64,000 bases of DNA, taken from Vibrio cincinnatiensis. GTDB lineage: Bacteria > Pseudomonadota > Gammaproteobacteria > Enterobacterales > Vibrionaceae. The notes below the pieces were generated by a model. That model had not been told where the DNA came from. It made no database searches and was given only the letters and a program-made list of their open reading frames with translations. Shown piece after piece: positions 35,481-44,235 of this stretch (the first letter of the stretch is position 1; each line of letters begins with the position of its first letter). Both the position numbers and the translations under genes were made by a program. The DNA lies in assembly GCF_022113815.1 (NCBI RefSeq), contig NZ_SGOM01000002.1, forward strand, positions 124,001-188,000. Direction: 5' to 3'.

Positions 35481-36872
35481 ATGGGAAAAGAAATGCAAGA
35501 TAATAGTCAACCTTTAACACCCTCTGCCAAAAAACACTCTGCTGGCAGCTTTTGGATGTTCTTCCTTCCATCATTAATGGGTGTATTTTTGTTTATGGCC
35601 CCCGTTTATTATAATGGTGGCCTAACCATTCCCGTTGCTGTTTTAGCTAAATCGGTACAAGCATTATTTAGTGATTACCTCGTTGGTATCATTACGCTCA
35701 TTGTTGCCTTTATGGCGGTCGCCTCCGTTATCACCAAACTATTCAAACCTGCGGTCATTCTTCGCCACACTTTTCTTAATAACCTTCTTAATCCAAGTTG
35801 GGTTTGGCTAGTCGTTCGAATCATCGGTGGTGTAGCGATCATCATGACATTCTTCCAAATTGGTCCAAGGGAAATCTGGGAAGAAGATACTGGTGGCTTG
35901 GTATTGGAAGGGTTACTTCCGACGCTGTTTTCTGTGTTTATTTTTGCAGGGCTTTTGTTACCCCTCCTACTTAACTTTGGCCTGCTTGAGCTCATGGGAA
36001 GCCTACTCAGTAAAATCATGCGCCCTTTATTCAACCTTCCCGGGCGAAGTGCGATTGACTGTACTGCCTCTTGGCTCGGTGATGGCAGTGTCGGCATTCT
36101 TCTGACCAGCAAACAGTATGAAGATAAATTTTATACTCAGCGTGAAGCTGCCGTGGTCGGCACCACCTTTTCTGCAGTCTCGATTACCTTCAGTTTGGTT
36201 GTTCTCGCACAAGTGCAATTGGAACACCTATTTTTGCCATTTTATGGAGCTATCTGTCTTGCGGGTGTGGTTGCAGCCGTAATTATTCCCCGCCTTCCGC
36301 CATTAAGTCTAAAAAAAGATGTGTTTATTGATGGTTCAAAACCAGAAAAAGATGCCGATGCGATACCACAAGGGTACAGTACTTTTTCTTGGGGACTATC
36401 ACTGGCTCTTGAAAGAGCCGGGCAAGTCAAATCAGCCAAAGCGGTTTTTGGTGAAGGCATCCGCAATGCCGTTGATATGGTTTTTGGCGTACTGCCCGTC
36501 GTAATGGGCCTTGGTACCATTGCTTTGGTGGTGGCAGAACACACCTCTATTTTTGCTCTGCTTGGTCAACCCTTTATCCCTTATTTAGAAATGCTCGGGG
36601 TGCCTGAAGCTGTACAAGCATCAAAAACGATTGTTGTTGGTTTTGCTGACATGTTCATCCCAGCAATTCTAGCAGCATCGATCGACAACGAAATGACATG
36701 TTTTGTCATTGCCGCTATGTCCGTGACTCAGCTTATCTATATGTCTGAAGTAGGAGCTCTGCTACTTGGCAGCCGTATTCCGGTCAACATCGTAGAACTA
36801 TTTGTGATATTTATCTTGCGAACACTCATCACATTACCAGTGATTGTGGGGGTTGCTCACCTAGTTTTCTAA
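35481..36872 (+). CDS. YjiH-family membrane protein (nucleoside-recognition/GATE domain)
   Basis: The 463-residue inner-membrane protein has about 10 membrane segments and two nucleoside-recognition (GATE) repeats: LPGRSAIDCTASWLGDGSVG in the first, and FADMFIPAILAASIDNEMTCF in the second. Its whole length fits the YjiH family, whose transported substrate is not established. E. coli yjiH sits next to a peptidase, which hints at peptide or amino-acid compounds. An alternative start, ATG 35493, lies after GGGAAAAG and may be the true one. It is monocistronic with its own terminator. Confidence 0.82.
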   Translation: MGKEMQDNSQPLTPSAKKHSAGSFWMFFLPSLMGVFLFMAPVYYNGGLTIPVAVLAKSVQALFSDYLVGIITLIVAFMAVASVITKLFKPAVILRHTFLNNLLNPSWVWLVVRIIGGVAIIMTFFQIGPREIWEEDTGGLVLEGLLPTLFSVFIFAGLLLPLLLNFGLLELMGSLLSKIMRPLFNLPGRSAIDCTASWLGDGSVGILLTSKQYEDKFYTQREAAVVGTTFSAVSITFSLVVLAQVQLEHLFLPFYGAICLAGVVAAVIIPRLPPLSLKKDVFIDGSKPEKDADAIPQGYSTFSWGLSLALERAGQVKSAKAVFGEGIRNAVDMVFGVLPVVMGLGTIALVVAEHTSIFALLGQPFIPYLEMLGVPEAVQASKTIVVGFADMFIPAILAASIDNEMTCFVIAAMSVTQLIYMSEVGALLLGSRIPVNIVELFVIFILRTLITLPVIVGVAHLVF

Positions 36873-36894
36873 ATTAACACGAGCAAATTGCGTT

Positions 36895-36922
36895 AAAAAA
36901 GCGCCGTTAATGCGCTTTTTTT
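36895..36922 (+). terminator. Rho-independent terminator of the YjiH-family gene
   Basis: Stem AAAAAGCGC (36896-36904) with GCGCTTTTT (36912-36920), followed by more T. Confidence 0.85.
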
Positions 36923-36940
36923 ATAGGCCAAGATAAAACA

Positions 36941-36965
36941 AAAGCCGCCTAAATTGGCGGCTTTT
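36941..36965 (-). terminator. Terminator of the DEAD-box helicase gene
   Basis: AAAGCCGCC (36941-36949) pairs with GGCGGCTTT (36956-36964). It has T on the minus strand and some on the + side, so it can also back up the YjiH-family terminator. Confidence 0.85.
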
Positions 36966-36991
36966 GAATATAAAACAAGTAACAGATAGCG

Positions 36992-38335
36992 TTATTCACC
37001 ATCATTAGCTTTAGGGGGCGTTTTCTTTTTCGGGATAAAGACTGAATCACCCACCGCCACATTTTGGTAGTAACTCTTATCCCGCTTAACGGGTTTCTTC
37101 GTCGCTTTCTTTTGCTGAGTTTTTGCTTTATTGACAACAACCGCTGCTTTGTTTACCGCTTGACGAGCTTTTAAGCCCTTAAATTTCCCCTGTAAACCTT
37201 CCAACACATCGAACTGAATGTCTTGTTGCAAAAAGGCTTCTACACGTTTAAAACTGTCCCAATCTTTAGGGCCAACGAGAGAAATCGCATCCCCTTTATT
37301 ACCGGCCCGTCCGGTGCGTCCAACACGGTGAACATATTCTTCGGTATGTTTCGGCATATCAAAGTTAATGACATGTGTCACACTGGCGATATCCAACCCA
37401 CGAGATGCAACATCGGTTGTTACTAAAATTTTAAAAATAGCACGTTCGAATTGGCTCATAATTGTATTGCGCTGAGTTTGATTTAAGTTACCACTCAAGG
37501 CAACTGCTTTTAGCTGCTGCTGATTTAGCTTCTCAGTCAAACGCTCGGTATCCACTCGCGTTGCTGTAAAAATAATCACTTGGCGATAATCCGCCTCTTG
37601 CAAAATACGATCAAGTAGCGCTTCTTTATGATCTAAATGATCACACAGATAGAAACGTTGCTGGATATCTTTGTGCTGCTCGTTAGATAACCCAATCGCA
37701 ATACGCTTGGGATCGTTTAGCATTTCATAAGCAATATCATTCATTTCTGCGTGATCTAACGTCGCAGAAAACATCAATGTTTGTCGACGACGATGCTTCG
37801 CCGCTTTATGAATGTGTCGAAGTTGTGGAGCAAAGCCTAGGTCTAACATGCGATCGGCTTCATCCAGAATGAGGGTTTCTAACCCATCGAGAAAGAGTGA
37901 ACGATGCTCAAGATGATCAGCTAGACGTCCTGGGGTCGCAACAATAAATCGAGGCCCACGACGTAAAGCTTTAACCTGATCATTAAAGTTTTCACCTCCA
38001 GTGATCAAGGTTGCCGTATAACTGAGTCCAGCTAAGGCCGAGCGTAGCTCACTATACACCTGCTTGGCTAATTCTCGAGTTGGAACTAAAATGACTCCCC
38101 GAGGGTCTTTAGCAGATAATGCCTTGGTTTTTAATGCCTTATGCAGCATTGGAAGCAAAAAGGCTAACGTTTTTCCCGATCCCGTTTTTGAAGAGGCCAG
38201 TAAATCTTTTCCCGCCATTGCGACCGGAATAGCTTGCCGTTGGATATCGGTCGCTTGCTTGAAGTTATAATGTGCTAATGTTTTCAATAAGCGATTGTCT
38301 AGGCCTAATTCTTTAAACTGCAAAGGATTCTCCAA
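36992..38335 (-). CDS. DEAD-box RNA helicase
   Basis: The 447-residue helicase has all core motifs: F-x17-Q motif (ATDIQRQAIP), Walker A ASSKTGSGKT (about 48-57), PTRELA, TPGRL, DEAD (about 158-161), SAT, and motif VI HRVGRTGRAG. The core is followed by a lysine-rich tail (KAKTQQKKATKKPVKRDK, about 400-430) that probably binds RNA. It unwinds short RNA duplexes in ribosome assembly or cold-time RNA turnover. Similarity is to the RhlE/SrmB group; which one is not certain. It is monocistronic. GGAGAATCC stands before the ATG. Confidence 0.9.
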   Translation of the reverse strand: MENPLQFKELGLDNRLLKTLAHYNFKQATDIQRQAIPVAMAGKDLLASSKTGSGKTLAFLLPMLHKALKTKALSAKDPRGVILVPTRELAKQVYSELRSALAGLSYTATLITGGENFNDQVKALRRGPRFIVATPGRLADHLEHRSLFLDGLETLILDEADRMLDLGFAPQLRHIHKAAKHRRRQTLMFSATLDHAEMNDIAYEMLNDPKRIAIGLSNEQHKDIQQRFYLCDHLDHKEALLDRILQEADYRQVIIFTATRVDTERLTEKLNQQQLKAVALSGNLNQTQRNTIMSQFERAIFKILVTTDVASRGLDIASVTHVINFDMPKHTEEYVHRVGRTGRAGNKGDAISLVGPKDWDSFKRVEAFLQQDIQFDVLEGLQGKFKGLKARQAVNKAAVVVNKAKTQQKKATKKPVKRDKSYYQNVAVGDSVFIPKKKTPPKANDGE

Positions 38336-38750
38336 TAAAAATTACTACGGCTGACACTCTATACTCACACTACCCACTGGTAGGGGTAAGTGAGTACATT
38401 CCTCATGCTATCGTGAAAGAAATAAGCGTAGCCAACATCGCTACTCACCCAAAGAGAAATGAAGCAGCAAACCAAAAAATCAAACAGCGTATGATAGCGC
38501 GAATACCTACAATATAGATAGCCGTCACAAAAAATATTCTTGCTCTCTCTTTATACTAAGCTTAATTCGCTAGCTAGAGAGATGGAACACAAACCCAAGT
38601 TATTCATTAATGTATAACATTTTGGATAATTTTGACTGTTCTTCTATAGGCGAAGAGTAGAATAGTGGCTACACTTTAACGCGTCACTATATAATATGAT
38701 TAAAAATAATGTATAGGGCGTATTCAATAAATATCAACAAGGAGTTCGAT
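38336..38750. other. Divergent intergenic region, helicase / lipoprotein
   Basis: 415 bp with promoters for both genes. A perfect TATAAT at 38690-38695 (with a weak TGGCTA 18 bp upstream) is the best -10 box for the lipoprotein. A loose TCTCTC...GAGAGA inverted repeat lies at about 38550-38582. No ORF is supported. Confidence 0.45.
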
Positions 38751-39020
38751 ATGAATAAAATGTTACTTGCAGCTGCAGCATCGTCAGTACTTCTATTGGT
38801 TGGTTGTGCATCAGGCCCTGACGAAGCTACGACCACAAAACTGGATGAATTGAATAACCAAGTCAGTCAATTGAATGAACAGGTTTCTGCACTAAGAAGT
38901 GAAACAGCTTCATTAACCTCTAAAGCCAATACCGCAACTGACGCGGCAGTTGCAGCACAAGAAGAAGCCGCTCGAGCCAATGAGCGTATCGATAACATTG
39001 CTCAGTCATATACGAAATAA
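38751..39020 (+). CDS. lpp: Braun-type major outer-membrane lipoprotein
   Basis: ATG 38751 has a perfect AAGGAG 6 nt upstream, so the longer frame (38709) is rejected. The 89-residue product has a lipoprotein signal with lipobox LVGC (Cys19), then an uninterrupted coiled coil (LDELNNQVSQLNEQVSALR onward). It ends AARANERIDNIAQSYTK, very close to the end of E. coli Lpp, including the terminal lysine that L,D-transpeptidases link to peptidoglycan. It likely forms a trimer tethering the outer membrane to the wall. It is longer than E. coli Lpp by about 11 residues. A strong terminator follows. Confidence 0.9.
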   Translation: MNKMLLAAAASSVLLLVGCASGPDEATTTKLDELNNQVSQLNEQVSALRSETASLTSKANTATDAAVAAQEEAARANERIDNIAQSYTK

Positions 39021-39044
39021 TAGGTTTACTGAACGAAACGTTAA

Positions 39045-39070
39045 AAAAAGGGCAAGATGTTGCCCTTTTT
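39045..39070. terminator. Bidirectional terminator, lpp / hdfR
   Basis: Stem AAAAAGGGCAA (39045-39055) with TTGCCCTTTTT (39060-39070) and a GATG loop; T runs on both strands serve the convergent genes. Confidence 0.9.
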
Positions 39071-39100
39071 TATTTTCTCATGACCGAAAGCCGCATCAAC

Positions 39101-39985
39101 CTAACTCATTTCTCCAGCTTTTTGTAAACTGTAAGCCGTCAGTGGATCGATATTTCTCACTAACTTTTCAACCTGAGTGATAGCTTCAATAGATGAGCTA
39201 TTTTTCCGATAGCTCAGATAGATAGGCCAATACCAATCTTCCACAGCCGCAACACGGTATAGCTGCCCTGACTGTACAAAGGGTTCAACCACAGATGCCG
39301 GTAAGTAAGCACTTCCCCCTTTCTCTAGAATAAAATCGAGCGCAATACGGGCGGTCGATGTTCTTAAAAATGGAGCGGGCGCACGAGGATGGCGATCAGC
39401 ATGCTCAGAAGCAAATCGAGCCCCCCAATCAACATAGACATACTTATTGTCAAATACAGAATCGGCCGTGTCAGGCCGAGTAGAAATGAGCACTAATACT
39501 AAATCCGCCACTTTTTTACATTGCAACTCTTCTGATTTAATTTGGTCGAACGCAAAAGCCATATCCAACGTTCGCTCAAGAAGCTGCCGATTCAGTTGTT
39601 CTCTGCCCATAACTTCAGCTTTAAAGCCATAGCCACTAAACGCATCAGTAACCGCACTAAGACAATTTTGTAAATAGGCATCCCATATATTGGGTGTCCC
39701 CCCTAACGTAAGCTGTAACGCTTTACCACTCTCTAACGAAAGCTCTAGCTTAGCCTGCTGCAACGTCGCAACCATAACTTCGGCATAGCCCACTAAACGT
39801 TCCCCAGCCGATGTCAGCTTGATATTGTTACGATCTCGAGTAAACAGCTGGGCATCAAAGTAATTTTCCAACTGTTTGATTCTTGCACTTACCGCAGCCT
39901 GAGTGAGATACAAGTTCTCCGCAGCCCGCCCAAAGTGACGAACTTTAGCCAACTCAAGAAAGGTACGAAAGACTTTTACGTCCAT
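39101..39985 (-). CDS. hdfR: LysR-family regulator HdfR
   Basis: The 294-residue protein matches HdfR closely at its DNA-binding end (RHFGRAAENLYLTQAAVSARI, then QLENYFDAQLFTRDRNNIKLT) and has a LysR effector domain. It is divergent from maoP, as in E. coli (yifA/yifE), which strengthens the name. In E. coli HdfR represses flhDC, while in vibrios flagellar control differs, so the targets here are open. The effector domain has diverged more than the helix-turn-helix. It is monocistronic, ending at the terminator shared with lpp. Confidence 0.85.
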   Translation of the reverse strand: MDVKVFRTFLELAKVRHFGRAAENLYLTQAAVSARIKQLENYFDAQLFTRDRNNIKLTSAGERLVGYAEVMVATLQQAKLELSLESGKALQLTLGGTPNIWDAYLQNCLSAVTDAFSGYGFKAEVMGREQLNRQLLERTLDMAFAFDQIKSEELQCKKVADLVLVLISTRPDTADSVFDNKYVYVDWGARFASEHADRHPRAPAPFLRTSTARIALDFILEKGGSAYLPASVVEPFVQSGQLYRVAAVEDWYWPIYLSYRKNSSSIEAITQVEKLVRNIDPLTAYSLQKAGEMS

Positions 39986-40204
39986 TATTAAATCCTCTGC
40001 AATGACAGATGAAGATTAACAAGTAACTACAATTATGACGATAAAAAATTTTTGTTTTTCTTTTCCAGAGTTTGCGCCTAACTTTCGCCGTAATCTACAG
40101 CTAAGTAGTGGTATACCTAAATGGCTTCAAAATGCAAGAGTCATCACTCATATCCAAGCATCTTGATGTCGCTTAGGGAACCCGCATATTCACACGAGGT
40201 TGAT

Positions 40205-40564
40205 ATGTCTGAAACACTCTTTCGTCACGGAAAAAAACGTTTTTACGATACAAAAAAATTCCCCCGCGGTTTCGCTAAATCTGGTGACTTTACCCTTGGT
40301 GAAGAAGAAGTGCTGACTCTCTATGGAGAAACAATGTCGGGGTTAGAGTCAGGTGAATTACACCCTGAGAATGCCGAAGAACAGCATTTTGTTACCGTAC
40401 TCACTAACCCAGAATTAGCCGAAACAAAAATTGAGCGAGTGTGGATGAAATACGTCCGCCTAGCTCGTGGACGTAAGCGCTTCCATACTTTAAATGGCCG
40501 TAATAAGCCTGATGCAGCAGATGACTATACGGATGATGAACCCAGCTTAGTCGAAGAAGATTAA
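40205..40564 (+). CDS. maoP: MaoP (YifE, DUF413) macrodomain Ori protein
   Basis: ATG 40205 follows GAGG at 6 nt; the upstream extension to 40121 has no site and is dropped. The 119-residue product has the DUF413 core: FRHGKKRFYDTKKFPRGFAKSGDF, then VWMKYVRLARGRKRFHTLNG. In E. coli MaoP acts with the 17-bp maoS site to organise the Ori macrodomain; maoS lies in the maoP/hdfR gap there. Whether a maoS-like site exists in 39986-40204 cannot be settled by eye. The acidic C-terminus (DDYTDDEPSLVEED) is family-typical. Confidence 0.9.
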   Translation: MSETLFRHGKKRFYDTKKFPRGFAKSGDFTLGEEEVLTLYGETMSGLESGELHPENAEEQHFVTVLTNPELAETKIERVWMKYVRLARGRKRFHTLNGRNKPDAADDYTDDEPSLVEED

Positions 40565-40612
40565 CGGACATCAAGTCGCTCGCTGGCTCTTTCATTTGTG
40601 CAGCGGCACTTA

Positions 40613-40685
40613 GCTTAAAGGCTATGCTATAGTCGTTAAGCCCAACCCTAAAGAGCGGACTGGGTCACAGCTCCGCTCCCTTTTT
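40613..40685 (+). ncRNA. Structured 3' region of maoP, possible sRNA
   Basis: A near-perfect 13-pair hairpin (40613-40641, outer GCTTAA/TTAAGC, inner CTAT/ATAG) is followed by a terminator stem GAGCGGA/TCCGCTC (40653-40659 with 40672-40678) with five T. Within the first hairpin an extended -10 (TGCTATAGT, 40625-40633) is present. This could release a short RNA, either processed from the maoP message or separately transcribed. A second terminator lies at 40752-40790. Confidence 0.35.
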
Positions 40686-40751
40686 CTTGCACTCAAGGCC
40701 TGAATCGATACATTAAACAAACGACTTAATATGATAAATGAATCTTTCTCC

Positions 40752-40790
40752 CAAAGCCCCAGAGCGATATTTGCAAGGGGCTTTGTTTTT
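40752..40790 (+). terminator. Second terminator downstream of maoP
   Basis: Stem CAAAGCCCC (40752-40760) with GGGGCTTTG (40777-40785), loop of 16 nt, followed by five T on the + strand. No gene lies between it and the first terminator, so a short RNA may end here. Confidence 0.75.
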
Positions 40791-40805
40791 ATCGGTAAAC
40801 CCTTT

Positions 40806-41057
40806 TTATTTGGCTAATAAGGCGATTTTCTTCAAAAAACTATCGCGTAAATGTTCTTGGTCATAATCTAAATGGTAAGTGTTATGAAACCCCACTTTTA
40901 GTTCAACACCATTTCCCCGCATGTAAACGGTATAACCATCATAATCAGAAAACGCTTCGACTCCTTGGTAAATTTTTCCATATTCAGTTGGAGTTCCATG
41001 CGTCATAATGCTTTCATAAGCTTGTAATATTTTGCTTGGTTCAAGTTCATTTTTCAT
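40806..41057 (-). CDS. DUF3081-like small protein
   Basis: ATG 41057 has AAGGGAG 8 nt upstream; the longer frame to 41291 has no site and unlikely sequence. The 83-residue soluble protein (MKNELEPSKILQAYESIMTH at the start, then GKIYQGVEAFSDYDGYTVYMRGN) resembles the DUF3081 family of gammaproteobacteria. Its function is unknown. It faces away from nagB across a 315-bp gap. Aromatic and charged residues dominate, and there is no catalytic motif I can name. Confidence 0.75.
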   Translation of the reverse strand: MKNELEPSKILQAYESIMTHGTPTEYGKIYQGVEAFSDYDGYTVYMRGNGVELKVGFHNTYHLDYDQEHLRDSFLKKIALLAK

Positions 41058-41312
41058 TGTTGTCACTCCCTTGAGCGTCTTTCTCTTAAAGTATGGATAA
41101 TGAAAATGTTTTTTGCCAACTTCCTCCCATAATGGCAGTGAACACTTAATTTTACTGTTGAATTTTTTCCTTTTTACTCCGCTTGTAACACTCACCTCCC
41201 CCCCAAACTTTGCACTCAGCATGCGAGAGAAACGACACAAAAATGTAATATAGAAGAGAAAAAATGACGAAATGTAAAAAGTTTGACCCAAAGCATAGCC
41301 GTTGCAGGTAAC

Positions 41313-41334
41313 TTATTTTATAATGCAAATTAAT
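41313..41334. promoter_or_regulatory. NagC-like operator overlapping a -10 box, before nagB
   Basis: TTATTT-N8-AAATTAAT fits the NagC consensus (TTATTT-N8-AAATAA). The spacer contains TATAAT (41319-41324), a perfect -10. This suits repression of nagB by NagC, relieved by GlcNAc-6-phosphate. No nagC is in the window. Confidence 0.55.
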
Positions 41335-41372
41335 TACCAATAACATGATATCAATACGATTAGGGGCAACCA

Positions 41373-42173
41373 ATGAGACTGATTCCATTACACCATGCAG
41401 CACAAGTCGGTAAGTGGGCGGCAGCACATATTGCAAAGCGCATCAACGATTTTAAACCTACGGCTGAGCGTCCTTTTGTATTAGGACTACCAACCGGTGG
41501 CACCCCATTAGCCACTTATCAAGCATTAATTGAATTACATAAAGCTGGCGAAGTAAGCTTTAAACATGTGGTCACATTCAATATGGATGAATACATCGGT
41601 ATTGCACCGGATCACCCTGAATCTTACCGCTCATTTATGTACAACAATTTCTTCAGTCATATTGATATTCAAGAAGAAAATATTAACTTATTAAATGGCA
41701 ATACTGAGGATCACGAAGCGGAATGCAAACGCTACGAAGATAAAATCAAATCTTACGGAAAAATCAACCTGTTCATGGGTGGCGTAGGTAATGATGGGCA
41801 CATTGCTTTTAATGAACCCGCATCTTCTCTTTCTTCTCGTACTCGTATCAAAACATTAACGGAAGAAACACGTATTGCGAACTCACGTTTCTTTGATGGT
41901 GATATCAATCAAGTACCTAAATACGCATTAACCATTGGTGTAGGTACTTTGCTTGATGCTGAAGAAGTGATGATTCTCGTTACTGGCCATAACAAAGCAT
42001 TAGCACTACAAGCTGCCGTTGAAGGTTGTGTAAACCATATGTGGACCGTGTCGGCTCTACAATTACACCCTAAAGCTGTGATTGTTTGTGATGAACCATC
42101 AACTCAAGAGCTAAAAGTGAAAACCGTAAAATACTTCACTGAACTTGAAGCAGAAAATATGAAAGGGTTTTAA
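41373..42173 (+). CDS. nagB: Glucosamine-6-phosphate deaminase
   Basis: The enzyme converts glucosamine-6-phosphate to fructose-6-phosphate and ammonia, the last step of amino-sugar (chitin) use. The 266-residue protein is the same length as E. coli NagB. It has the catalytic and ring-opening residues Asp72 (FNMDEY), Asp141 and His143 ([13 protein letters not shown]) and Glu148, and keeps the allosteric-site basic residues. GGGGCAACC precedes the ATG. It is a single gene, distant from nagA and the PTS, as in V. cholerae chromosome II (from memory). Confidence 0.96.
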   Translation: MRLIPLHHAAQVGKWAAAHIAKRINDFKPTAERPFVLGLPTGGTPLATYQALIELHKAGEVSFKHVVTFNMDEYIGIAPDHPESYRSFMYNNFFSHIDIQEENINLLNGNTEDHEAECKRYEDKIKSYGKINLFMGGVGNDGHIAFNEPASSLSSRTRIKTLTEETRIANSRFFDGDINQVPKYALTIGVGTLLDAEEVMILVTGHNKALALQAAVEGCVNHMWTVSALQLHPKAVIVCDEPSTQELKVKTVKYFTELEAENMKGF

Positions 42174-42200
42174 TCCATCAAACCCTTCTCTTTTGTAAAA

Positions 42201-42229
42201 AGTCAGGCCGTTGAGCCTGGCTTTTTTTA
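42201..42229 (+). terminator. Rho-independent terminator of nagB
   Basis: An 8-bp stem with one G-T pair (42201-42208 with 42215-42222) is followed by seven T. It also lies at the end of the convergent SulP gene. Confidence 0.88.
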
Positions 42230-42238
42230 TCCCAGCCA

Positions 42239-44005
42239 TTAAGCAACTTCAGGAATCGGTTTTGATGGGGCATCTGGCTCAGGCTCTTTTTGCACAGGTG
42301 GAACTTGCCCTTCTTCGACAGCACTTTGGTAACAACCACTCAGTTTAACGGCAAGGTACATATCTGCACGCAGAACTAATCCCCCATCGCCAACAGACAC
42401 ACCCGTTAGTTCACACCATTTACGCAAGCTGCGTTTTCTTCCCGCTAAAATTAAACGCACTCCTCGTTTTTTCAGTAATGCGTGCGTTTCTCCGAGCATT
42501 GCCATCACACTCAAATCTAAGTGTGTGAAACTGGCGACGGCATCAATGACCACACAGCTCACTTCAGGTTCGCTTTGTTCAACTTGATCTAATAGTCTCC
42601 GTTTAAAATAAGGAGCATTAAAATACGTCAATGGCGAGTTAAAACGGTACAGCAATAGCCCTGGAATTTGAGAGGCTTTTCCAGACGCATCAATCGTGCG
42701 AATGGTACCATCTTCATCTAGCCCGAGTCGCTGATCACTCGGCCGCATCACTACACGTAAAAATTGAAACAACCCAAGTAATACCGCTAAGGTAATACCG
42801 GGAATCACCCCAACAATCAATACCGAAACAAAAGTAATGGCGGATAAATAGAACGCATCTCTGTCGCGTTTTCTCAGCCCCCAAATACCTTTTAAATCCA
42901 ATAAAGAGGTGGATGCTATGATCAAAACAACTCCTAAAGCGGCGGTGGGGATGTATTGCAATGGTTGATAAAGAAAAATCGCTACAAAGCCGATGACCAG
43001 TGCTGCGATAATAGACACCAGTTGTGATTTACCACCATTGGCATCATTAACAGCGGTACGAGAGTCCGCCCCACTGATGGCAAACCCCTGAGAAAAGGCA
43101 GCTGCGAGGTTAGCAAAACCCAAAGCCCGAAACTCTTTATCTGCATCAATATCATAACCATTTTTCGCGGCGAAACTGCGTGCGGTCAGCATCATACTCA
43201 CAAAGCTCACCATCGCTAAGTTCAATGCAGGAACGACCAATTCACGGCTAATACCAATATCAAATGCAGGCGTTTGAAAAGCAGGCAAACCGCCCTGAAT
43301 CGCACCAACAACCTTAACGCCTTGCAAATCTAATTGGCTAAACCACACGGAAAATCCGGCAGCAACAATGGCTAACATCGCCGCAGGCCATGACGGACGA
43401 AAACGCTTTGCTGTAAAGTAGACGACCAATGTAACCAAACTCACCATCACCGTTTGCCAATGAAACTCTAAAACACGTTGAGGTGCTTCTGCTAATCGCT
43501 CCAATAAATAATCTTGCTCATATCGGATCCCAAATACCTTACTGAACTGACCAACGATAATCGTCAACGCCACGCCATTAAGTAAACCAAGCAATATGGG
43601 GCGAGAAAGAAAGTCAGCTAATACCCCCAATCGAAAACGACTAGCGACTAAACACCATATGCCCATCATCGCGGTCATTGTCATAACCAATTGCCAATGT
43701 TTAGTCGGATCACCTGCCGCTAAAGGGGTAACCACTGCAGCAATCACCGCACAAGTGGCGGCATCGGGGCCAACGATCAATTGTCGAGATGTTCCAAATA
43801 ATGCATAAACAATCATAGGGACCACACAGGAATAAAGACCCACTATTGCTGATACCCCCGTCAATTGCGCATATGCAATGGCTACGGGCAATGCAACAGC
43901 GACCACTGATAATGCAGCACGTAAATCATCTTTAAGCCATGACCGTTGATATTCTCTTAACTGACATAACCCTGGCATCCACTGCCTAATCGATACTGAT
44001 TTCAA
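42239..44005 (-). CDS. SulP-family transporter with STAS domain (second copy)
   Basis: The 588-residue inner-membrane transporter has about 11 membrane segments and a C-terminal STAS domain (about 455-560). The SulP signature is VVAVALPVAIAYAQLTGVSAIVGLY (in part) followed by GTSRQLIVGPDAATCAVIAA. It is only distantly related to the SulP protein at 33477; the GPDAA motif suggests the DauA/bicarbonate-like branch. A proline-rich tail (VPPVQKEPEPDAPSKPIPEVA) ends the protein. The start is TTG 44005, supported by AGGGTGAG at 6 nt; ATG 43978 is an alternative with a weaker site. Confidence 0.88.
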   Translation of the reverse strand: MKSVSIRQWMPGLCQLREYQRSWLKDDLRAALSVVAVALPVAIAYAQLTGVSAIVGLYSCVVPMIVYALFGTSRQLIVGPDAATCAVIAAVVTPLAAGDPTKHWQLVMTMTAMMGIWCLVASRFRLGVLADFLSRPILLGLLNGVALTIIVGQFSKVFGIRYEQDYLLERLAEAPQRVLEFHWQTVMVSLVTLVVYFTAKRFRPSWPAAMLAIVAAGFSVWFSQLDLQGVKVVGAIQGGLPAFQTPAFDIGISRELVVPALNLAMVSFVSMMLTARSFAAKNGYDIDADKEFRALGFANLAAAFSQGFAISGADSRTAVNDANGGKSQLVSIIAALVIGFVAIFLYQPLQYIPTAALGVVLIIASTSLLDLKGIWGLRKRDRDAFYLSAITFVSVLIVGVIPGITLAVLLGLFQFLRVVMRPSDQRLGLDEDGTIRTIDASGKASQIPGLLLYRFNSPLTYFNAPYFKRRLLDQVEQSEPEVSCVVIDAVASFTHLDLSVMAMLGETHALLKKRGVRLILAGRKRSLRKWCELTGVSVGDGGLVLRADMYLAVKLSGCYQSAVEEGQVPPVQKEPEPDAPSKPIPEVA

Positions 44006-44235
44006 TTTATCTCACCCTTGTTTGATTTATCACCAAAATCACGTTTAGAATGTTGTTAAACACATAAGAATTCTTGCAACCAAGCATAAATCAATATTAA
44101 CAAACTAGTTATGCTAATTCTCTGATTTTTAGAATAATTTATTTCCCTTATTCACAGAAAAAATAGTCGGACTCGCTCGCCTATTTATGTAAGAATAAGT
44201 CACTCCATTTCATTGTTAACCAAGATGTCATCGTT

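Noticed and set aside
38709..38750. 14-residue extension of the lipoprotein frame
   Set aside because: It would put a charged stretch before the lipoprotein signal; ATG 38751 has a perfect AAGGAG and a normal lipobox position.
41058..41291. N-terminal extension of the DUF3081-like frame and the overlapping 94-residue ORF at 41152-41436
   Set aside because: No ribosome-binding sites, unlikely composition and overlap with the nagB promoter.
42239..44005. Second SulP gene as a recent duplicate of the SulP gene at 33477
   Set aside because: The two proteins differ throughout, including the signature motifs, and have different tails.
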